Positions 10,863 to 19,747 of a stretch of DNA of 64,000 nucleotides are shown in pieces. Each line of letters starts with the position of its first letter. Positions within the stretch are counted from its first letter, which is position 1. The translations under genes were made by a program, and so were the position numbers. The notes under the pieces are model-generated. The model ran no database searches. It saw nothing but the letters and a program-made list of their open reading frames with translations, and was not told where the DNA came from. This DNA comes from Maniola hyperantus. Its lineage: Eukaryota > Arthropoda > Insecta > Lepidoptera > Nymphalidae. The stretch is from positions 13,046,557 to 13,110,556 of the forward strand of contig NC_048548.1 of the NCBI RefSeq assembly GCF_902806685.2. The letters run 5' to 3'.

Positions 10863-10940
10863 TTATTATTCAGATACAAGTTAGCCCTTGACTGCAATCT
10901 CACCTGGTGGTAAGTGATGATGCAGTCTAAGTAGAAGATA
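10863..10940 (-). repeat. LINE/SINE 3' tail fragment
   Basis: Related to 239..330 ('agtgatgatgcagtctaag'). Follows family A directly. Confidence 0.5.
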
Positions 10941-11634
10941 CTAGCTGATGCCCGCGGCTTCGCCTTCGCTACGGATTTAGGTCTTTAAAAATCCCGTGGG
11001 AACTTTTTATTTTCCAGGACAAAAAGAAGCTTATCCGTAGTAGCCCGTCCCTGGGATGCAAGGTACTTATCTCTGTACTGAATTTTATAAAAACATTTAA
11101 ACGGATGATTCTTTAAAAATCCCGTGGGATCCCTCTTACAGCATCAGGGTTGAGGAGTTGGATCTTCAAGTTTAAAGATAAAATCTTTACTTGGTAGATA
11201 CCTGCACTATCAATTTATAACCGACAGTTTCTATATCCCATAAGTTTTGGTGGTCAGGTCCCCTACAGCATCAGGATTGAGGAATTTTTATAGGAAAATA
11301 TCGCAAAGTTTCTCTATTAATTAAAAAAATTGCAAATCGGTTTAGAAATCATTGAGATTTCGGTGTACATAGGTAGAAAAACACAACTCCTCGTTTTTTG
11401 GAAAGTTGGTTAAAAAAGTAGCCTATGTTACTCCTTGGTTAATCCTCTGCTTGTCTGTGAAGGCGCCGTCAAAATAGCTTCAGCCGTTCAAACAGACAGA
11501 CAGACAGACAAAAGTTTTAAAAATGTGTGATTCAGTTAAGTATGGTACAGTTCAAATAACCACATGAGCTTAGTTTTTGGTAGTTATTTCGAAATTACAG
11601 ACAGGACATTTCAATTTTATTTATTAGTATAGAT
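10941..11634 (-). mobile_element. Helitron-like element, long subfamily
   Basis: Starts CTAGCTGATGCCCGCGGCTTCG (reverse complement of a Helitron 3' end) and runs to 'tttatttattagtatag'. The body contains two imperfect direct repeats around 'cctcttacagcatcaggg' (11132) and 'ccctacagcatcaggattg' (11260). Non-coding. Confidence 0.55.
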
Positions 11635-11740
11635 ACATATTAAACTATTTGACCCGTCCCGGTTTCATAGATAAGATCTTAGTTATTATTTTTAAATGTA
11701 TATAAAACTATATAATACCTAATGTACGCGACAATGGCAA

Positions 11741-11945
11741 TGATTCTGAGCACAACCTAATTTTAGAGTGTTCGCATGCTCTTCTTACTAATGTAATATG
11801 AAAAGGACAGACACAGTTTGACAGTTTCAAATTTAATTTTTAGATGGTAAATCCCGTGATTTTAGCACGCACTCGCGAACCTACTGTTTAAATTTGTATT
11901 GTGTACTAAAATTTAGAGTCTTTAAATGTGAAAGTCATGTTCCGC
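11741..11945 (-). repeat. Repeat family H, copy 2
   Basis: Inverted relative to copy 1: 'gattctgagcacaacc' at the left and 'aaaatttagagtctttaaat' near the right end. Confidence 0.5.
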
Positions 11946-12250
11946 AATACAAATTATTGAAACCATAAACACGCGTACATGCGTTATGAATTGCGTGGTT
12001 GGCGAACGTTTTATGACCCGCGATCGCTTTTAGATTAAAGCTCAGATTTAGCGCACAGCTTTTCACGCACATTCAACAATTCAAGTGATTTATTTAGGCT
12101 CTAAACTAGAGCGTCGCTACAGTTACCGCAGCGCGAAATTATGCTGCGAGCGTTGTTTGTTAAAAACTGCGACAATCCTGGCAACGGCCACAACAAATGA
12201 ACCATTAAGAAATTGGAATAGCTTGTGGAGACCCGCTATATAGCTTAACA
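11946..12250. other. Unassigned stretch
   Basis: GC-richer than its surroundings at 11970..12200 but without a sustained ORF or recognised repeat. Confidence 0.35.
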
Positions 12251-12325
12251 GATGATGCTCGCGTGGATTTGGGTTTATTAAAAATCCCGTAACTTATTAA
12301 AACTCTTAAATTTTCCAGGGTAAAA
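12251..12325 (-). mobile_element. Helitron-1 3'-end fragment
   Basis: Degenerate 'gatgatgctcgcgtggattt' followed by 'aaaaatcccgt', matching the hairpin-proximal part of Helitron-1. Confidence 0.45.
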
Positions 12326-12349
12326 GTAACAAAAATCTTCCATATACCT

Positions 12350-12695
12350 TTCACCAAATCTCATCTAGGAAATCAAGCCCCAATTATGCGTATATGTGCA
12401 AAATTTTACGAAATATCAAAAAAGATACCTGGCATCGACATATTTCATGACTCAGCTACTGCATTCAAAAAAAAGCTCTTATCATTTTACGGTGGGTTCA
12501 TCTCCTAAGTAACTTAATTATTAATTGTTTAGTTAAGTAGTTAGTTAAGTTCTTTTTATTTGTCTAGATATTTTGCAAATGCTGTGTACACATTTTATAG
12601 ATACATTTATCAGCCTGTGCTTGTCTATAAGTGTCGTAGTTTGTGTTAAATTAATGTATTGTGTGTGTTCCTAATAAATAAAATAAAATAAAACA
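12350..12695 (+). pseudogene. LINE reverse-transcriptase C-terminus plus 3' UTR
   Basis: The plus-strand frame at about 12355..12508 reads HLGNQAPIMRICAKFYE, then PGIDIFHDS and AFKKKLLSFYGG, then stop. It looks like the extreme C-terminus of an insect LINE pol (by eye). The 3' UTR ends in an AAAATA-type tail (12672..12693). Only this 5'-truncated end is present. Confidence 0.6.
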
Positions 12696-12869
12696 TGTCA
12701 CAAAAACCCATACAAAAAATAATATCATTATTTTGTTACTCCTTTGCGACATGATTGAAGAACAACCCAACAAATGAACAATTTTTTGTACTTATTTATA
12801 ATATTAGCTGTTGTTAGTAAAACGTATCGTCGTGTGTGAAATGTGAAAATGTGCGGATAGCTAAAATCT
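12696..12869. other. Short unassigned segment
   Basis: Contains Helitron-like words ('ttgcgacatgattgaagaac') of the 4034 subfamily, but no clear boundaries. Confidence 0.3.
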
Positions 12870-13236
12870 CTTTGCTATCATCAGTAACGGCATAGTTTAT
12901 TACTTAAATCTATATGTGTATATATATCTATGTAGTCTTATGTATGTCTATTATACTTTATTTGTATGTATTAGTGTATTAACAATATGTATTTTATATT
13001 CTTATTATATGGTTTAGTTTATTTAGCTATTGGTATTTAGGTTTATTTTACACCACCTCCCATTGTCCATTTGTTCATTTTTTCCCTAGCGTTAAGGTTG
13101 TCTGGAAGAGATCGCTATTTAGCGATTAGACCGCCTTTTTGTACCTACTTATTAAGATTTCTTTTTGTAACCTGTCATTTGTGTTTCTGTGGTGCAATAA
13201 AGTATATACATACATACATACATACATACATATGCT
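12870..13236 (+). repeat. LINE 3' end with TACA tail
   Basis: An AT-rich 3' UTR leads to a short coding-like end (LSGRDRYLAIRPP in the plus frame near 13100) and an AATAAAG signal (13196..), then a TACA tetranucleotide tail (13204..13232). Typical of a 5'-truncated LINE. Confidence 0.55.
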
Positions 13237-13270
13237 TCTTCTTGATTTGAAATCCATACTAATATTATAA

Positions 13271-13455
13271 AGGAGCCTCAATAGCTCAACCGGTATAGGA
13301 ATGGACTGAAAACCGAAAGGTCGACGGTTCAAATCCCGCCCGTTGCACTATTGTCGTACCTACTCCTAGCACAAGCTTGACGCTTAATTGGAGAGGAAAG
13401 GGGAATATTAGTCATTTAATATGGCTAATATTCTTTAAAAAAAAAAAAAAAAAAA
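13271..13455 (+). repeat. SINE-D (tRNA-derived), complete
   Basis: tRNA-like head with an A box around 'tagctcaaccggtatagg' and a B box 'ggttcaaatcc', then the body, 'cacaagcttgacgcttaa', and a 17-nt A tail. Not a functional tRNA gene: the anticodon arm does not pair and the sequence runs into the SINE body. Confidence 0.8.
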
Positions 13456-13587
13456 TGGGAAAGTGTGTCTCTCTGTCTGTTTGTCCGTCTGTCTTTCTGT
13501 CTGTCTGTCTGCTAGCTTTTCACGGCCCAACAGTTTAACCAATTTTAATGAAATTTGGTACAGAGTAAGTTTGATACTGTAAAAAAG

Positions 13588-13914
13588 CTGTGGTAGCCTA
13601 GTGGTTAGGACGTCCGCCTTCCAATCGGAGGTCGGGGGTTCGATCCCGGGCACGCACCTCTAACTTTTCGGAGTTATGTGCGTTTTTAAGTAATTAAAAT
13701 ATCATGCTTTAACGGCGAAGGAAAACATCGTGAGGAAACCTGCATGCCTGGGAGTTCTCCATAATGTTCTCAATGGTGTGCGAAGTCTGCCAATCCGCAC
13801 TTGGCCAGCGTGGTAGACTATGGCCAAAACCCTTCTCACTCTGAGAAGGGTTTTGGCCATAGTCACCCGTGCTCTCTAGTGAGCCGGCGATGGGTTGATC
13901 ATGATGATGATGAT
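13588..13914 (+). repeat. SINE-C (tRNA-derived), complete, with hairpin
   Basis: Head with an A box 'tagcctagtggttaggacg' and a B box 'ggttcgatccc', body, then an ATG-repeat tail (13898..13914). Unlike other copies it contains a perfect 23-bp inverted repeat (13816..13838 / 13842..13864) where the normal body has 'gagaggagaccc'. Confidence 0.8.
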
Positions 13915-14094
13915 GAAGTTTGGTACTTACATCCCGGGGAAGGACATAGGCTAGGCTTTTTACCCCGGAAAATCAAAGAGTTCCCACGGGATTTTTAAAA
14001 ACCCAAATCCACGCGAACGAAGTCTAGTATCTTATATAAAAAAAGTCCTGACTCACTCACTGACTAACTCATCAACAGCCTAAACTCTGTTTTC

Positions 14095-14521
14095 TTTATT
14101 CATTAGGTATAGACATAGACAAACGCTTGACCACAGATTCTTGAACCTAGAAAGCTGAAATTTCACAGAGTTTCCCTGTCATAATGTAGACAAGGAATAG
14201 ATATAATGTAATTTTTGGAAATTGTCACGGAATAGCGAAAAAAACATGTGTGTCGATGCTCGAATTCTATCAACGTTGGTAAGATGCAAAATCTCATACT
14301 AAGCTCACCAGGAGCCCGACTTATTCTTATCTAGCCCGGATCAGTCGTTATAGAGTGTACTAAGCAATTTGTTCGATTTGTATACGAATTCTAAGCATCT
14401 CTATGATACCGAAATCCAATCTAAATGCTCATCTTATTGGGCTCTTATCGATAATAGAGTATTCATTTCGATTCATTCTCTGTATTGACGTGATTTGAAA
14501 AGCAAAGTAGAGAATTGTTAA
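14095..14521. other. Mostly unassigned; LINE-tail-like at 14095..14140
   Basis: 'gacaaacgcttgaccac' resembles 239..330. The rest shows no coding or repeat signal that I recognise. Confidence 0.35.
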
Positions 14522-14668
14522 AGCCTCGTTAGCTCAACGGTTAAAGGAGCAGACTGAAATCTGAAAGGTCGCCGGTTCAAACCCCACCCGTTGCACTGTT
14601 GTTGTACTTACTCCTAGGACAATCTTTACGCTTAGTTGGAGGGGAAAGGCGAATATTAGTGTTGACTA
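14522..14668 (+). repeat. SINE-D (tRNA-derived)
   Basis: 'gcctcgttagctcaacggtt' (A box) and 'ggttcaaaccccacccgttg' (B box), same body as 13271. The tail is short. Confidence 0.75.
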
Positions 14669-14713
14669 AAAAAAGTTTATAAGATGCGTGCAAACAAGCA
14701 ATTTTAATATTAA

Positions 14714-14945
14714 CTAGCTTATGCTCGCGACTTCGTCCGCGTGGACTAAAAAATTTCAAACCCCTATTTCACCCCCTAAGGAGTTGAATTTTCAAAAATC
14801 CTTTCTTAGCGGATGCCTACGTCATAATAGCTATCTGCATGCCAAATTTCAGTCCGATCCGTCCAGTAGTATGGAGCTGTGCGTTGATAGATCAGTCAGT
14901 CAGTCAGTCAGTCAGTCAGCTTTTCCTTTTATATATATATATAGA
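14714..14945 (-). mobile_element. Helitron-2, complete
   Basis: CTAG and hairpin 'gctcgcgacttcgtccgcgt' on the left, TCAG tetranucleotide run (14894..14918), and 'cttttccttttatatat' at the 5' end on the right. Confidence 0.75.
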
Positions 14946-14949
14946 TTAT

Positions 14950-15112
14950 TGAAAATCGAGAGTTCGATCCCGGGCACGCACCTCTAACTTTCCGTAGTTA
15001 TGTGCGAATTAACTTTTAAGTACCTAACTAAATATCACTTGTTTTAACGGTGAAGGAAAATTCGTGAGGAAACCTACATACATGAGAGTTCTCCATAATG
15101 TTCCCATAGGAT
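14950..15112 (+). repeat. SINE-C fragment
   Basis: Starts inside the B box ('gagttcgatcccgggcacgc') and continues to 'gagttctccataatgttccc'. Confidence 0.65.
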
Positions 15113-15239
15113 CTCGTAGTAGCACACGGCCGGGTTTGTTAACTAAGTATTAACTAAAATTTTATCTTCAACTTTAATTAGAACATTTCTTAAAATAAAA
15201 ATAAAATAAAATCCTTTTTTTTTTTACGTACACGAATAA

Positions 15240-15500
15240 GCACTGATAATATAAATTTTATTTTTAATGCAAATGAAAATACAAAAAACAAAAATACAAA
15301 TCCTTTTTAATTCAAATTAACTTTTACAAGTACTATTGAATAGTCGGATGCATCTACCACTGGTTCGGAATGCCTTTCCTACCGAGAAGAACCAGCAAGA
15401 AACTCGGCGGTTGCTCTTTTCAAATATTTGATATAGGTACAAGATTATGCCATGGATTAAATAGTATTTGCAGTCCTGTGCGTTGCTGGAACGAGCTGTA
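15240..15500 (-). repeat. LINE 3' end fragment
   Basis: The minus strand carries a GC-richer block with 'aagaaccagcaagaaactcg' (plus-strand wording) and a run-out into A/T-rich tail sequence. Dispersed retroposon 3' end by composition; clade not determined. Confidence 0.4.
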
Positions 15501-15671
15501 GGTCAAATTCATGCTCTTTTATCATTTAGATAATCTTCAATTGTGTAATAATGCTTTTTTCAGGAGCATATTTTTAATAGATTTTTTTAAACTTGTGCAA
15601 AGGTACATTCAAAATAGTTTGCGGGATTTTATTATAAAAGGTAAGCTTACTTGTATAACCCACTATCACTC

Positions 15672-15722
15672 CAATCCGCACTGGGCCAACGTGGCAGACT
15701 TTGACCTAAACCCTTCTTTTAT
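15672..15722 (+). repeat. SINE-C fragment
   Basis: 'caatccgcactgggccaacg' and 'cctaaacccttct' match the SINE-C 3' half. Confidence 0.5.
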
Positions 15723-16256
15723 CGTCGATCAAACTTTTTAACCATATTTTCCGTAAAGTTACTTTAACCCTCTGTCATATTATCAGTCTGCATACAAATT
15801 AAATCCAAGTCGCATCACTAATCCCTGTATCTATGATACTAAAATCCAATCTAAATGCTCATCCCATTGGGTTGTTATCAGTTTTCACGCTGATACAGTG
15901 CGACGTTCATTCCTATCAAATCCCAGATCTGTCGGATGCTGTTACAGAGTGTACAATGCTATAATGCTGGAAAAGGGGTATTTTCACTATTTCTACGGTT
16001 TGATTTTAAAGCTTTTTAGCAGTAACAGGATATGTTTTTCATTTCGCAAAATATTACGTACTATCTGATCCGACAGACGTTGTCTGTCCCAACCTCTCCA
16101 AATCAAAATCCAAATTAGGTACCTCTAGAACTAGTTTTGCGTAATATTCCCTTTTCTAGTATTTAAACTAGGTATCGTGAGTGATTTCCATTATAAGTAT
16201 AAATTGTTACGGCTATGAGAGAAAGTAAAAAAGCAGTTATCTTAGCTTAGTAATAA
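15723..16256. other. Unassigned stretch
   Basis: No recognised feature. Part of it ('aatccaatctaaatgctcat' at 15842) recurs at 14414, so some dispersed repeat is present. Confidence 0.35.
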
Positions 16257-16485
16257 CTAGCTGATGCCCGCGACTTCACCGCATAGATTTACATTTTTCA
16301 AAATCCCGCAAAAACTCTTTGGTTTTCCGGGATAAAAAGTAGCCTATATGTTAATCCAGGGTATAATCTATCTCCATTCCAAATTTCAGCCAAAAACGTG
16401 CAGTAGTTTTTTTGTGAAAGAGTAACAAACTTACACACACACACACATAAAGGCGAAAGTTTGTCTTTCGCCTTTATAATATTTA
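16257..16485 (-). mobile_element. Helitron-1 abutting a microsatellite, with terminal hairpin
   Basis: CTAG and 'ctgatgcccgcgacttc' at left, body, then at its 5' side an 11-bp hairpin: aaaggcgaaag (16449..16459) and ctttcgccttt (16465..16475). The TAATAG array begins immediately beyond. The hairpin could come from an inverted duplication of the element's own 5' end. Confidence 0.65.
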
Positions 16486-16487
16486 GT

Positions 16488-16975
16488 AATAGTAATATAG
16501 TAATAGTAATAGTAATAGTGATAGTAATAGTAATAGTAATAGTAATAGTAACAGTAATAGTAATAGTAATAGTAATAGTAATAGTAATAGTAATAGTAAT
16601 AGTAATAGTAATAGTAATAGTAATAGTAATAGTAATAGTAATAGTAATAGTAATAGTAATAGTAATAGTAATAGTAATAGTAATAGTAATAGTAATAGTA
16701 ATAGTAATAGTAATAGTAATAGTAATAGTAATAGTAATAGTAATAGTAATAGTAATAGTAATAGTAATAGTAATAGTAATAGTAATAGTAATAGTAATAG
16801 TAATAGTAATAGTAATAGTAATAGTAATAGTAATAGTAATAGTAATAGTAATAGTAATAGTAATAGTAATAGTAATAGTAATAGTAATAGTAATAGTAAT
16901 AGTAATAGTAATAGTAATAGTAATAGTAATAGTAATAGTAATAGTAATAGTAATAGTAATAGTAATAGTAATAAT
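16488..16975. repeat. TAATAG hexanucleotide microsatellite, about 80 units
   Basis: Roughly 490 bp of nearly uninterrupted (TAATAG)n, with a few variants near the left end (AG-TGATAG at about 16519, AG-TAACAG at about 16549). All long ORFs across it (poly-Tyr, Ile-Thr, Ile-Val) are artefacts of the 6-bp repeat. It ends about 15 bp from the poly(A)-signal region of the minus-strand gene. Confidence 0.95.
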
Positions 16976-16986
16976 TAATTGAATAC

Positions 16987-17013
16987 ATTTATTTGTAAAA
17001 CATTTGTTATTAT
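16987..17013 (-). terminator. 3' UTR and poly(A) signal of the three-exon gene
   Basis: Minus-strand AATAAA lies within 16987..16995, about 20 bp past the TAG stop at 17014..17016. The 3' UTR therefore runs straight into the microsatellite. Confidence 0.5.
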
Positions 17014-17508
17014 CTAACCGACAATGTTTGCTAAATTCGTAAAGTCCGGCCACACTTCATCCGTATCGTTCAATCTCTTTTCAATTTTAATTGCTTTAAT
17101 TATTGACTGCGTACCAATTTCTTCATGTTTCGGACTTGTAGTACTAGTATTAATATTTACTTCACCACGGCTTAACTTATGGTACTTCACTATTAGATCA
17201 AGAATTTCATGCTGCATTTTGAGTTTTAACTCATTCGTCAAGTTTTTCATAGAATTACCGATATATTGGCCGAAGACAAAGTCTTCATTTACTTGGTGTG
17301 TTAAGAATTCTCTTCCTAGTTGAACTAGTACATCTTTGATAAGGTTTGTTGATTTGGAATCGTTGATGGTCGTACGGTTAGTTGTTTTTGGGATTTGTTT
17401 GTGGATTTTGTCATACTTTGGTCGTATTGCTGGTGGTCCAATCGCTACCGATACTACTTCGTCGTTTTCCATATCGTCGTCTTGAAGTGGTTTTAGATGT
17501 CCTGATGG
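17014..17508 (-). CDS. Exon 3 (terminal) of an unrecognised, probably secreted protein
   Basis: The last 164 codons plus TAG, beginning after a good acceptor (TTTTACAG, 17516..17509) in phase 0. Codon content is unlike the surrounding repeats. An acidic start (QDDDMENDE) is followed by a Thr/Asn/Ser/Lys-rich linker. An amphipathic helical stretch (EDFVFGQYIGNSMKNL, then KMQHEILDLIVKYHK) resembles a BESS motif, the C-terminal interaction helix pair of MADF-BESS nuclear proteins. That resemblance sits badly with the signal peptide of exon 1, so the family is left open. The tail is charged and ends DFTNLANIVG. The frame stays open upstream into the intron (to 17625), but that part is Helitron sequence and is excluded. 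Confidence 0.6.
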   Translation of the reverse strand, partial: PSGHLKPLQDDDMENDEVVSVAIGPPAIRPKYDKIHKQIPKTTNRTTINDSKSTNLIKDVLVQLGREFLTHQVNEDFVFGQYIGNSMKNLTNELKLKMQHEILDLIVKYHKLSRGEVNINTSTTSPKHEEIGTQSIIKAIKIEKRLNDTDEVWPDFTNLANIVG

Positions 17509-17536
17509 CTGTAAAATAATTACAAATGTCTTATTA

Positions 17537-17694
17537 TCCATACTTATATTATAAATGCGTATATTAAAAAAGTGTCTGTCTTTCCGTCTATCTGTCTGTC
17601 TGTCTGCTAGCTTTTCACGGCCCAACAGTTCAACCGATTTTGACGAAATTTGGTACAGAGTTAGCTTACATCCCGGGAAAGGACATAGGCATAC
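17537..17694 (+). mobile_element. Helitron-1, 3'-truncated, inside intron 2
   Basis: TC start, 'catacttatattataaatg', TCTG run, then breaks off after 'catcccgggaaaggacatag'. It lies in the intron between exons 2 and 3 of the minus-strand gene, just upstream of the acceptor. Confidence 0.65.
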
Positions 17695-17707
17695 CCAGTG
17701 TTATTTG

Positions 17708-17867
17708 TACAATGCGACAAGGTTGTCTTGGCACTTGAATGACATTGACAGGGGGGCGCTGTTAGAGAACAAAGGCTTAGAATATTCAAACAAGAACAAA
17801 GGGGACACTTGACGGCAACGTTGGTTCCGATTTTCGCCACGCGCAAAGATAGCCTTGTCGCACTGTA
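17708..17867. mobile_element. MITE family G, copy 1
   Basis: About 160 bp with terminal inverted repeats TACAATGCGACAAGG / CCTTGTCGCACTGTA and probable TA target duplication, as in Tc1/mariner-type MITEs (inference). A second copy lies at 25456..25618. Confidence 0.7.
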
Positions 17868-17870
17868 TAC

Positions 17871-17930
17871 GATGGTACGGAACCTTTCATGTACGAGTCC
17901 AACTCGCACTTGATCAGTTTTATTATCGCA
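17871..17930 (-). repeat. Repeat family A end fragment
   Basis: 'gatggtacggaacctttca' and 'gagtccaactcgcacttgat', one end of family A (compare 47533..47588). Located in intron 2. Confidence 0.6.
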
Positions 17931-17948
17931 CGAAATTGTATATTGTAC

Positions 17949-18107
17949 CTTTTTTCTCGACTCCTTTGGTCTTTGCGTGGATGTTCGTCGCATCCTTCTG
18001 GCTTCGAGTCTGGCTTCGTGGACGTCTCGTGGTAGCATGTGCCGTTTGGAGTGGTGGTGTAGGCCACTCCGCAACTCCCTTGGCGATCTTACACTTTGCC
18101 AAGCTTC
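17949..18107 (-). CDS. Exon 2 of the three-exon gene
   Basis: Exactly 159 nt (53 codons), open in phase 0 at both ends. It is bounded by a polypyrimidine tract and acceptor (TTTTTTTTACAG) and a GTACAA donor. Joined in phase with exons 1 and 3, it encodes a strongly basic segment starting EAWQSVRSPRELRS, with His-His-His-Ser-Lys-Arg and Arg-Arg pairs and ending SRKK. Dibasic pairs could be processing sites if the protein is secreted. One other frame is also open but would be out of phase with exon 3. No homologue recognised. Confidence 0.5.
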
Positions 18108-18359
18108 CTGTAAAAAAAAACTAGAAAATACCTCCCAACCTCTCCCAACCTTTTGTATTGTTATGTACCTCTTACATAGGTACCTACCTACTTAATAATA
18201 TTATACAGTATCTGACTGACTGACAGACATATTAACGTACATCTAAAGCCACTGGATTTAATGATAGGGAATGGTGGAACTGATAGGATGCCTATTAGTC
18301 AAATGAGCAACTTTTTATCAAATGTCAGATGCGGGTGTTCTGACATTTGACATTATTTC

Positions 18360-18660
18360 AACATTTGTCAATCTTTTTTTTCAATACAATAATTTCAAAT
18401 TTATTAAATAAACTATTAATAAACTTAAATCTAAAATAAAACAACATTAAATTAAAACTAAAATAAATTAAATTAAATCTAAAACCTCATCGAGACCACC
18501 GCAGCGAGGCATTGTACCCAAGATGCTGGCAGCATTACCCCTTTGGATGGCCAAACTAATTCTTTGACCAAGGTAGCTGCCAGCTCTCGGGTCCCCGGTT
18601 GACTCGATAACTCTTTTCGCAATTTCTTCAAAAAGAGCTCGAGCAATCTTTTTAACTTAA
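18360..18660 (-). pseudogene. LINE pol C-terminal fragment
   Basis: The minus frame reads ARALFEEIAKRVIEST, GDPRAGSYLGQRISLAI, QRGNAASILGTMPRCGG, then stop and an AT-rich 3' UTR. It looks like the C-terminus of an insect LINE pol (assigned by eye). 5' truncated, located in intron 1. Confidence 0.6.
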
Positions 18661-18897
18661 ATGATTATTAGTATATTAGTTAGCAAACTTAAAACCATCT
18701 TAAAACTAACAGTGGACGTGAATTTCACGTATTTTGGAACACCTTCTATTTAATATTAGACTGAAAAATAATTTATTATTGACATAGGCATCGAAATTTA
18801 AGTTTTCTCTGTACGTAGACATCCATCTAAGAAAATATTTTGAGAAATGCCACACAAGCTAACTTGGGGTTAATCAACTGGATAGGTAATAGGTATC

Positions 18898-19102
18898 CAT
18901 ACTTAATATTATAAATGCGATAGTGTGTCTGTCTGTCTGTCTGTCTGCTAGCTTTTCACGGCCCATCCGTTCAACCGATTTTAACGAAATTTGCTACAGA
19001 AATAGCTTGCATCCCGGGAAAGGAGATATTCGTACGCTACTTTTTATCACGGAAGTTCCCACGGGATTTTTAAAAACCTAAATGCACGCGGACGTCATCT
19101 AG
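18898..19102 (+). mobile_element. Helitron-1, complete
   Basis: TC start ('ccatacttaatattataaa'), GTCT run, Helitron body, and 'cacgcggacgtcatctag' with a shortened 3' hairpin. Flanked by A on the left and T on the right, the expected Helitron AT insertion point. Confidence 0.75.
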
Positions 19103-19290
19103 TTTTGAATAATTTTCTGAGAAAGAAACTGATTTTCTTTGCTTGGAGCGTGAACGTCTAAAAATTAAAAGTTAGTTGTTAGAAAGAAATTAAAAAGAGG
19201 TAATTAAAACTGAAACTGAAGTGTCAACAGCTCTAAAGGGAGGAAAATAAGTTCTAAAGCGAGTTCTTTGGCGTACACTTTTTTACTTAC

Positions 19291-19347
19291 TGTAATAATA
19301 ATCGGTGCTAGAACTAAGAAGAAAATTGTCAAAGTTTTTGCGTCCAT
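19291..19347 (-). CDS. Exon 1 of the three-exon gene (signal peptide)
   Basis: Nineteen codons, MDAKTLTIFFLVLAPIIIT, followed by a consensus GTAAGT donor in phase 0. With the first residues of exon 2 (EA|WQS) this forms a textbook signal peptide: a short N-region, a hydrophobic core, and Thr at -3 and Ala at -1. The spliced product would be about 236 residues (19+53+164). This ATG is chosen over an upstream in-frame ATG because it follows the predicted transcription start and places the hydrophobic segment at the N-terminus. The model rests on three independent coincidences (signal peptide, splice sites, phase) and has no RNA support. Confidence 0.5.
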
Positions 19348-19370
19348 TTCTGACTGTTTTCTTTCACGGA

Positions 19371-19400
19371 CTGTTTCGAATACAGTTTTTCTTGTATATA
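19371..19400 (-). promoter_or_regulatory. Candidate core promoter: TATA box plus initiator
   Basis: Minus-strand TATATACA (19400..19393) is followed about 27 nt later by ACAGT (19375..19371), close to the arthropod TCAGT initiator. The inferred start is about 26 nt before the ATG of exon 1. Confidence 0.4.
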
Positions 19401-19747
19401 GAGTTGAAAGGAACAATGTTTGTTGTGTAAACAAGAAGACAATGAATGTAATAAACTCTATTCAACACATTTGTGTGGTAGTAAATACTTTGTGGGAACT
19501 GAGGGATTGTCATAATTGAGACATTGCGTATAACTCGATTGCACTGGGAAAACAACGTTGACCTATGTCGATAGCTAAATGGGTGATCGACTTGGGAAGT
19601 CTGAATTAGGTATTTTCGAGTCCACAGCACAGTGCTTTTATGTATCTCAGACAAGTATTTGACACAAGCCTTTTGGAGAGCACGGCACCACACACGCCTT
19701 TAGCGAAGATCACCTTTGTACCCTAACTAATGTGCGTGTTCGTGTTG
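19401..19747. other. Upstream region of the three-exon gene
   Basis: ORFs on both strands here (up to 109 codons, 19364..19693 minus) have no domain. Treated as upstream non-coding sequence. Confidence 0.35.

Larger units (their letters stand above)
13253..14027 (+). mobile_element. Helitron-1 carrying two nested SINEs
   Basis: TC start with 'catactaatattataaa' (13253..13270) is interrupted by SINE-D. The Helitron body resumes at 13456 ('gggaaagtgtgtctctctg'), is interrupted again by SINE-C at about 13588, resumes at 13915 ('agtttggtacttacatcc') and ends CTAG at 14027. The 3' hairpin is partly deleted. The repeats AAGTTTGATAC (left) and AAGTTTGGTAC (right) flank SINE-C as a likely target duplication. 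Confidence 0.75.
18108..19290 (-). other. Intron 1 of the three-exon gene
   Basis: Lies between donor GTAAGT (19290..19285) and acceptor (18111..18108). It holds a LINE 3' fragment (18360..18660), a complete Helitron-1 (18898..19102) and otherwise AT-rich sequence. Confidence 0.5.

Noticed and set aside
13271..13455. tRNA genes at the SINE-C and SINE-D heads
   Set aside because: A and B boxes are present, but the cloverleaf stems do not close and the heads continue into SINE bodies with tails; these are tRNA-derived SINEs.
16298..17053. Long ORFs encoding poly-Tyr, Ile-Thr or Ile-Val repeats
   Set aside because: They are translations of the TAATAG microsatellite, where a 6-bp period keeps every frame free of stops; not genes.
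17661..18074. 137-codon minus-strand ORF as a single exon
   Set aside because: It runs through a MITE and a family A fragment in the intron; only the splice-bounded part 17949..18107 is kept as an exon.
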